From Streptomyces niveus (GTDB lineage Bacteria > Actinomycetota > Actinomycetes > Streptomycetales > Streptomycetaceae), in the NCBI RefSeq assembly GCF_001723055.1, contig NZ_MDCR01000042.1:33551-97550 (forward strand): DNA of 64,000 bases, written 5' to 3'. The notes under the pieces were generated by a model. The model searched no databases, had not been told where the DNA came from, and worked only from the letters and a program-made list of their open reading frames with translations. The position numbers were made by a program, and so were the translations under genes. Each line of letters starts with the position of its first letter. Position 1 is the first letter of the stretch. Shown here one piece after another: positions 63,053-64,000 of this stretch.

Positions 63053-63799
63053 TCAGGCCACCAGCTGCTGGCCACCGTCGATGTCGTACGTCGCGCCCGT
63101 CAGCGCTTCGTTGCGCATGATGTGCAGAGCGAGAGCGGCGACGTCCTGCGGGCCGACGACCCGACCGATGGGGAGCGAGGCGCGGAGTTCCGCACGCCGC
63201 GCTTCGAGCTGATCGCCCAGAAGCGCGGCCGACAGCGGGGTGTCGACGAACCCGGCGGCGATGAGGTTCACCCGGACCGGCGCCAGTTCGAGCGCCAGAC
63301 TCGCGGTGAGGGCCGGGAGCGCCGCCGTCAGGGCCGATGCGACGGTCCCGCCCTTGCCCGGTCGCCGGGCGCCGGTGCCGCCGATGAACAGCAGTGTTCC
63401 CGCGTCCCGGACCTTGCCCCGGCTGTACTTGGCCGTGCCGAGCGTCATGGCGAGGCGGTCGCCGAAGTGCCGGCCGGTCTGTTCCAGGTCCATGTCGGCC
63501 AGAGGCGCGTACGACGGGCCGCCGGCCGTCGATATGACGTGGTCGACCGGGGCGGGCAGGTCGGCGAAGAACCGCTGGAGTCGGTCGGTGTCGGTCGCGT
63601 CGAGCGACGCGGTGCTCAGCGGCTGTATCTCCGCCGCCGCTCGCTCCAGTCGCTGTGGATCCCGCCCGACCATGACGACCTGGCCCCCGGCCGCCCGCAC
63701 TTGACGGGCGGTTTCGAGCCCGATCCCGGAACTCGCGCCTATCACCACGACGGTCTGGTCGGCCAAGTCCTGGTGTGGGTCCGGCTTTCCGCCCGTCAT
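63053..63799 (-). CDS. SDR-family oxidoreductase lacking the catalytic Tyr-Lys
   Basis: 248 aa Rossmann-fold short-chain dehydrogenase. The cofactor motif GASSGIG is at about 21-27, followed by DATD, ISTAGG (NAG-like) and the closing YDIDGGQQLVA. The catalytic YxxxK is absent: after LLFIGGTGARRPGKGG the helix reads TVASALTAALPALTASLALEL. So either it is a non-redox SDR paralogue, as in known atypical subfamilies, or it has lost activity. Sequence beyond 63800 shows no supported gene. Confidence 0.82.
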   Translation of the reverse strand: MTGGKPDPHQDLADQTVVVIGASSGIGLETARQVRAAGGQVVMVGRDPQRLERAAAEIQPLSTASLDATDTDRLQRFFADLPAPVDHVISTAGGPSYAPLADMDLEQTGRHFGDRLAMTLGTAKYSRGKVRDAGTLLFIGGTGARRPGKGGTVASALTAALPALTASLALELAPVRVNLIAAGFVDTPLSAALLGDQLEARRAELRASLPIGRVVGPQDVAALALHIMRNEALTGATYDIDGGQQLVA

Positions 63800-64000
63800 C
63801 AGCGCCTCCCATGATCCGGTCGGGGGCAGCGAGGTGGCGGAGCGGGAGGGCCGCGCCGTCCCGCCGGTGCGCCGGCTCGGCGATCGCCACCGCGCGTGGC
63901 CGCAGAGTGTTCTACCTGTCGAAAGTACCGCGCACGGCTGTCCCTCACCACCGGGAACCCCGTTCCCCGCCCCGCCGCTGAGCCGCCGGGCCCGGCGGCT

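Overview
The base composition (very G/C-rich, strong third-position bias), GTG starts, ATGA/GTGA gene overlaps and gene content all point to a Streptomyces chromosome. Most of the window is ordinary core chromosome. The menaquinone genes, haem/cytochrome c genes, dctA-like transporter and cold-shock gene sit in an order I recognise from streptomycetes (roughly the SCO44xx-45xx region of S. coelicolor, from memory and not searched here).

Layout. 1-4.7 kb (minus strand): pseudo-amidohydrolase, mqnC, a PASTA-less membrane Ser/Thr kinase and mqnA. 4.7-5.35 kb: a cold-shock gene with a structured leader. 5.36-12.95 kb: a five-gene peptide ABC transporter, a C45 N-acyl hydrolase and a divergent RpiR regulator. 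13-17 kb: acyl-CoA ligase, a MarR/nitroreductase divergon and a TetR regulator. 17.1-19.7 kb: a broken phosphotransferase and a dicarboxylate/cystine-type symporter preceded by a Cys-rich leader peptide. 19.7-26.4 kb: mqnE, an Lrp regulator, ubiX, mqnP and mqnL, with a rhomboid on the other strand. 26.5-34.8 kb: PLDc_N protein, the cytochrome c maturation operon (resA-ccdA-resB-ccsB), a deacetylase-like lipoprotein, a phosphatase and hemL.

35.2-41.7 kb is an accessory island of lower G+C. It starts after the 3' end of a conserved gene and ends at a decayed copy of that same 3' end. It holds a small membrane protein and a tightly overlapped operon: an NrtR-type Nudix regulator, a nucleosidase and a four-TM protein. 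The nucleosidase and the four-TM protein share a short motif (STVGIxAxxV...V) resembling bacterial amyloid-signalling sequences. Next comes a wrecked caspase-like/alpha-beta hydrolase gene. I consider this the best candidate for an undescribed conflict or immunity system.

41.8-64 kb: an FtsX-type ABC exporter with two tandem permeases, divergent from an OmpR-type two-component system with clear repeat operators. It is followed by a secreted beta-helix glycanase-like protein, the kdpFABC potassium pump with an extra tiny membrane peptide, a DUF1707 protein, an NB-ARC/14-WD40 protein with an N-terminal membrane hairpin (an NLR-like STAND protein), a GNAT, an ABC transporter, streptogrisin A and an SDR lacking its catalytic Tyr/Lys.

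How they work together. Six enzymes of the futalosine menaquinone route are spread over about 26 kb (MqnA, MqnC, MqnE, MqnP, MqnL and UbiX). They lie beside haem synthesis (HemL) and cytochrome c assembly, so the left half is largely respiratory biogenesis. The right half mixes envelope, ion-stress and secretion functions. Its two immune-like loci, the 36-41 kb island and the NB-ARC/WD40 gene, stand apart from the housekeeping context. No rRNA, tRNA, CRISPR array, integrase or transposase was seen.
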